This document shows, piece after piece, positions 62,683 through 64,000 of a stretch of DNA of 64,000 bases. The notes beneath the pieces are model-generated. The model had not been told where the DNA came from, searched no databases, and saw only the letters and a list, made by a program, of their open reading frames with translations. The stretch comes from Pseudofabraea citricarpa. Taxonomy: Eukaryota; Ascomycota; Leotiomycetes; Helotiales; Dermateaceae. The stretch is taken from positions 1,178,001 to 1,242,000 of the forward strand of contig JAPWGK010000013.1 in the NCBI GenBank assembly GCA_029641185.1, in the 5' to 3' direction. Each line of letters begins with the position of its first letter. The first letter of the stretch is position 1. The position numbers were made by a program, and so were the translations under genes.

Positions 62683-64000
62683 ATGTCTTCTAAGGTTCAG
62701 AAGTGTTTGGTACCATTACGGGTCATAGTTGTCGGGTGAGTTAGTTTCATTTGACAAAGGCTGGACACCTTTCTAATTTAAATGCAGAGCCGGTATCTCA
62801 CCCAAGCACAAAGATACTCATGTTTGAATGCACAACTCTGACACTCTAAAAACAGGTCTTGGAGGTATTTCTGCGTCTATATCGCTCGCTAGACGTGGAC
62901 ATCACGTCTTGGTGCTGGAATCAGCTTCGGAGGTGCAATCTATTCCTTTGTATGTTTGTCCTGAGCTAAACCACATAGCTTCTCGCTGTCGGTGCAGGAG
63001 TTGCATTACCACCAACGACACGGCGTTGGTTCGAATGTACGTTGGCCAAAAGAAGGTTCTTCAATGATTGACTGACAGCCTGGGTAACAGCCGAGGGGGT
63101 GCTTGAGTTAGATGACACTGCATGTGTTGCTCTAGAAGGGATCGAGATATCTCGGTGGGATACTGACGAGCTGGTTGTGTGGACAGCAGCAAACCCGGTG
63201 GGGAAACAAAACTCCATCCATCATGGTGACCTGCAGTTGGCGCTTCTCTCTCGAGCTCGGCAATTAGAGAATATCGAGATCAGGTTTGGAGCACGTGTCA
63301 CGGACATCATCGTAGAAGAAAACTTGGTCCTCGTTGCGACAGGAGACCGCCTCGTGGGGGATTTAATCATCGCAGCTGACGGAGTCAAATCCACCATCAA
63401 GCAGAAGATCTGTCCCCCAGAAGCATGCCTAGCACAGCCCACAGGCGAAGCCGCTTACCGATTTACTATTCCTCGCCAGCTTTTAGAGGGCGATGTTGAC
63501 CTACTAGCCTTGGTGCAACGCCCATGGGCACGGAGATGGGACGGGCCTGATAGCCATGTGGTCGCCTATCCGGTGCGGAACCATGAACTTTTCAATGTAG
63601 TCCTAATTCATCCGGACGATGATCATGCCAAGGAGTCCTGGACAACGGTGACAGAAAAACATCATGTTGTCGCAGCTTTCCAAGACTGGAACTCTACGGT
63701 TCACAAGCTGATCGACCTTGCACCAGCTGAAGTTCCCAACTTCCGAATGTTTCTCTATCCTCCGTCACCTGTATGGGCTAAAGGTTCCACAGTCCTCCTC
63801 GGTGATGCGTGTCATGCCATGCTGTCAGTGATATAATTTCTATTTAGTATACTTAGATGATAGTCCACGCATGTGCTAACTTGTACTGCATAGTCCCTAT
63901 CTTGGCCAAGGAGTTGCTCAAGCCGTTGAAGATACAATTGCGATTACTACCGTGTTATCTATCATCGAGAGTAAAGGACAGCTTCCTTTGGCAATACGGG
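62683..64000 (+). CDS. FAD-dependent monooxygenase, salicylate-hydroxylase-like (3' end beyond window)
   Basis: The start MSSKVQKCLVPLRVIVVG runs into AGLGGISASISLARRGHHVL, the FAD-binding GxGxxG motif. This requires two introns flanking a 5-nt exon (AGCCG, 62788-62792). Later blocks are VGAGVALPPTTRRWFES, EGVLELDD, the substrate-side GIEISRWDTDELVVW, SIHHGDLQLALLSRAR, LIIAADGVKSTIKQK (DG motif) and STVLLGDACHAML-PYLGQG (GD motif). It belongs to the salicylate-hydroxylase-like group A FAD monooxygenases. On a 2-hydroxybenzoate-type meroterpenoid acid it could hydroxylate the ring with loss of CO2, giving a hydroquinone. No membrane domain is seen so far. The gene continues past the window end; the exon borders at 62945-62985 are uncertain. 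Confidence 0.88.
62788..62792 (+). other. 5-nt microexon in FMO 3
   Basis: AGCCG is bounded by ATGCAG and GTATCT. Joined to GTTGTCGG before and GTCTTGGAGGT after, it gives VVGAGLGGI. Skipping it shifts the frame. Confidence 0.7.

Overview
The window is from a filamentous ascomycete (Pezizomycotina). Genes are split by short introns of about 45-150 nt. It carries fungal-type genes such as an FlbD-like Myb regulator, a Zn2Cys6 regulator and an SAT-KS-AT-PT-ACP-TE polyketide synthase. I cannot name the species. Gene models were built by reading splice sites by eye and checking that exon phases close, so exon ends are predictions.

Left part (1-26 kb), ordinary chromosome. About 8 kb of G/C-rich DNA full of simple repeats lies upstream of an flbD-type gene (8339-9304, +). 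Then follow an O-GlcNAc transferase (11609-16677, -), ribosomal protein uL11/RPL12 (17847-18596, -) and the COPII subunit SEC23 (19166-21852, -). A divergent pair encodes a secreted beta-propeller lactonase (22486-23819, -) and a secreted bicovalent-flavin carbohydrate-type oxidase (24217-26151, +). A gene-poor A/T-richer gap fills 26.2-29.5 kb.

Right part (29.5-64 kb), a biosynthetic gene cluster of meroterpenoid type that runs off the window. In order: P450 (-), an NLR-like STAND protein (+), a UbiA prenyltransferase (-), an FAD monooxygenase fused to a membrane domain (+), an oxidosqualene-cyclase-family enzyme with an altered active site (-), a second FAD monooxygenase/membrane fusion (-), a WrbA-like quinone reductase (+), a non-reducing PKS (+), a Zn2Cys6 regulator (+), a second P450 (-) and a salicylate-hydroxylase-like FAD monooxygenase (+, cut by the window end).

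Inferred logic: the PKS makes a 6-alkyl-2,4-dihydroxybenzoate-type acid and UbiA prenylates it. The fused FAD monooxygenases epoxidise the prenyl chain, which is cyclised by the OSC-like enzyme and/or the membrane domains. P450s, the last monooxygenase (possibly by oxidative decarboxylation) and the quinone reductase then tailor it.

The main new observations are three. First, an OSC-family cyclase sits inside a polyketide/UbiA cluster with the catalytic Asp of DCTAE replaced by Glu. Second, there are two monooxygenase/membrane-domain fusions. Third, a 15-bp element (consensus RGCARGGCGAANCGA) recurs in every promoter region that serves a core biosynthetic gene from UbiA to the last monooxygenase, which may be the binding site of the pathway regulator.
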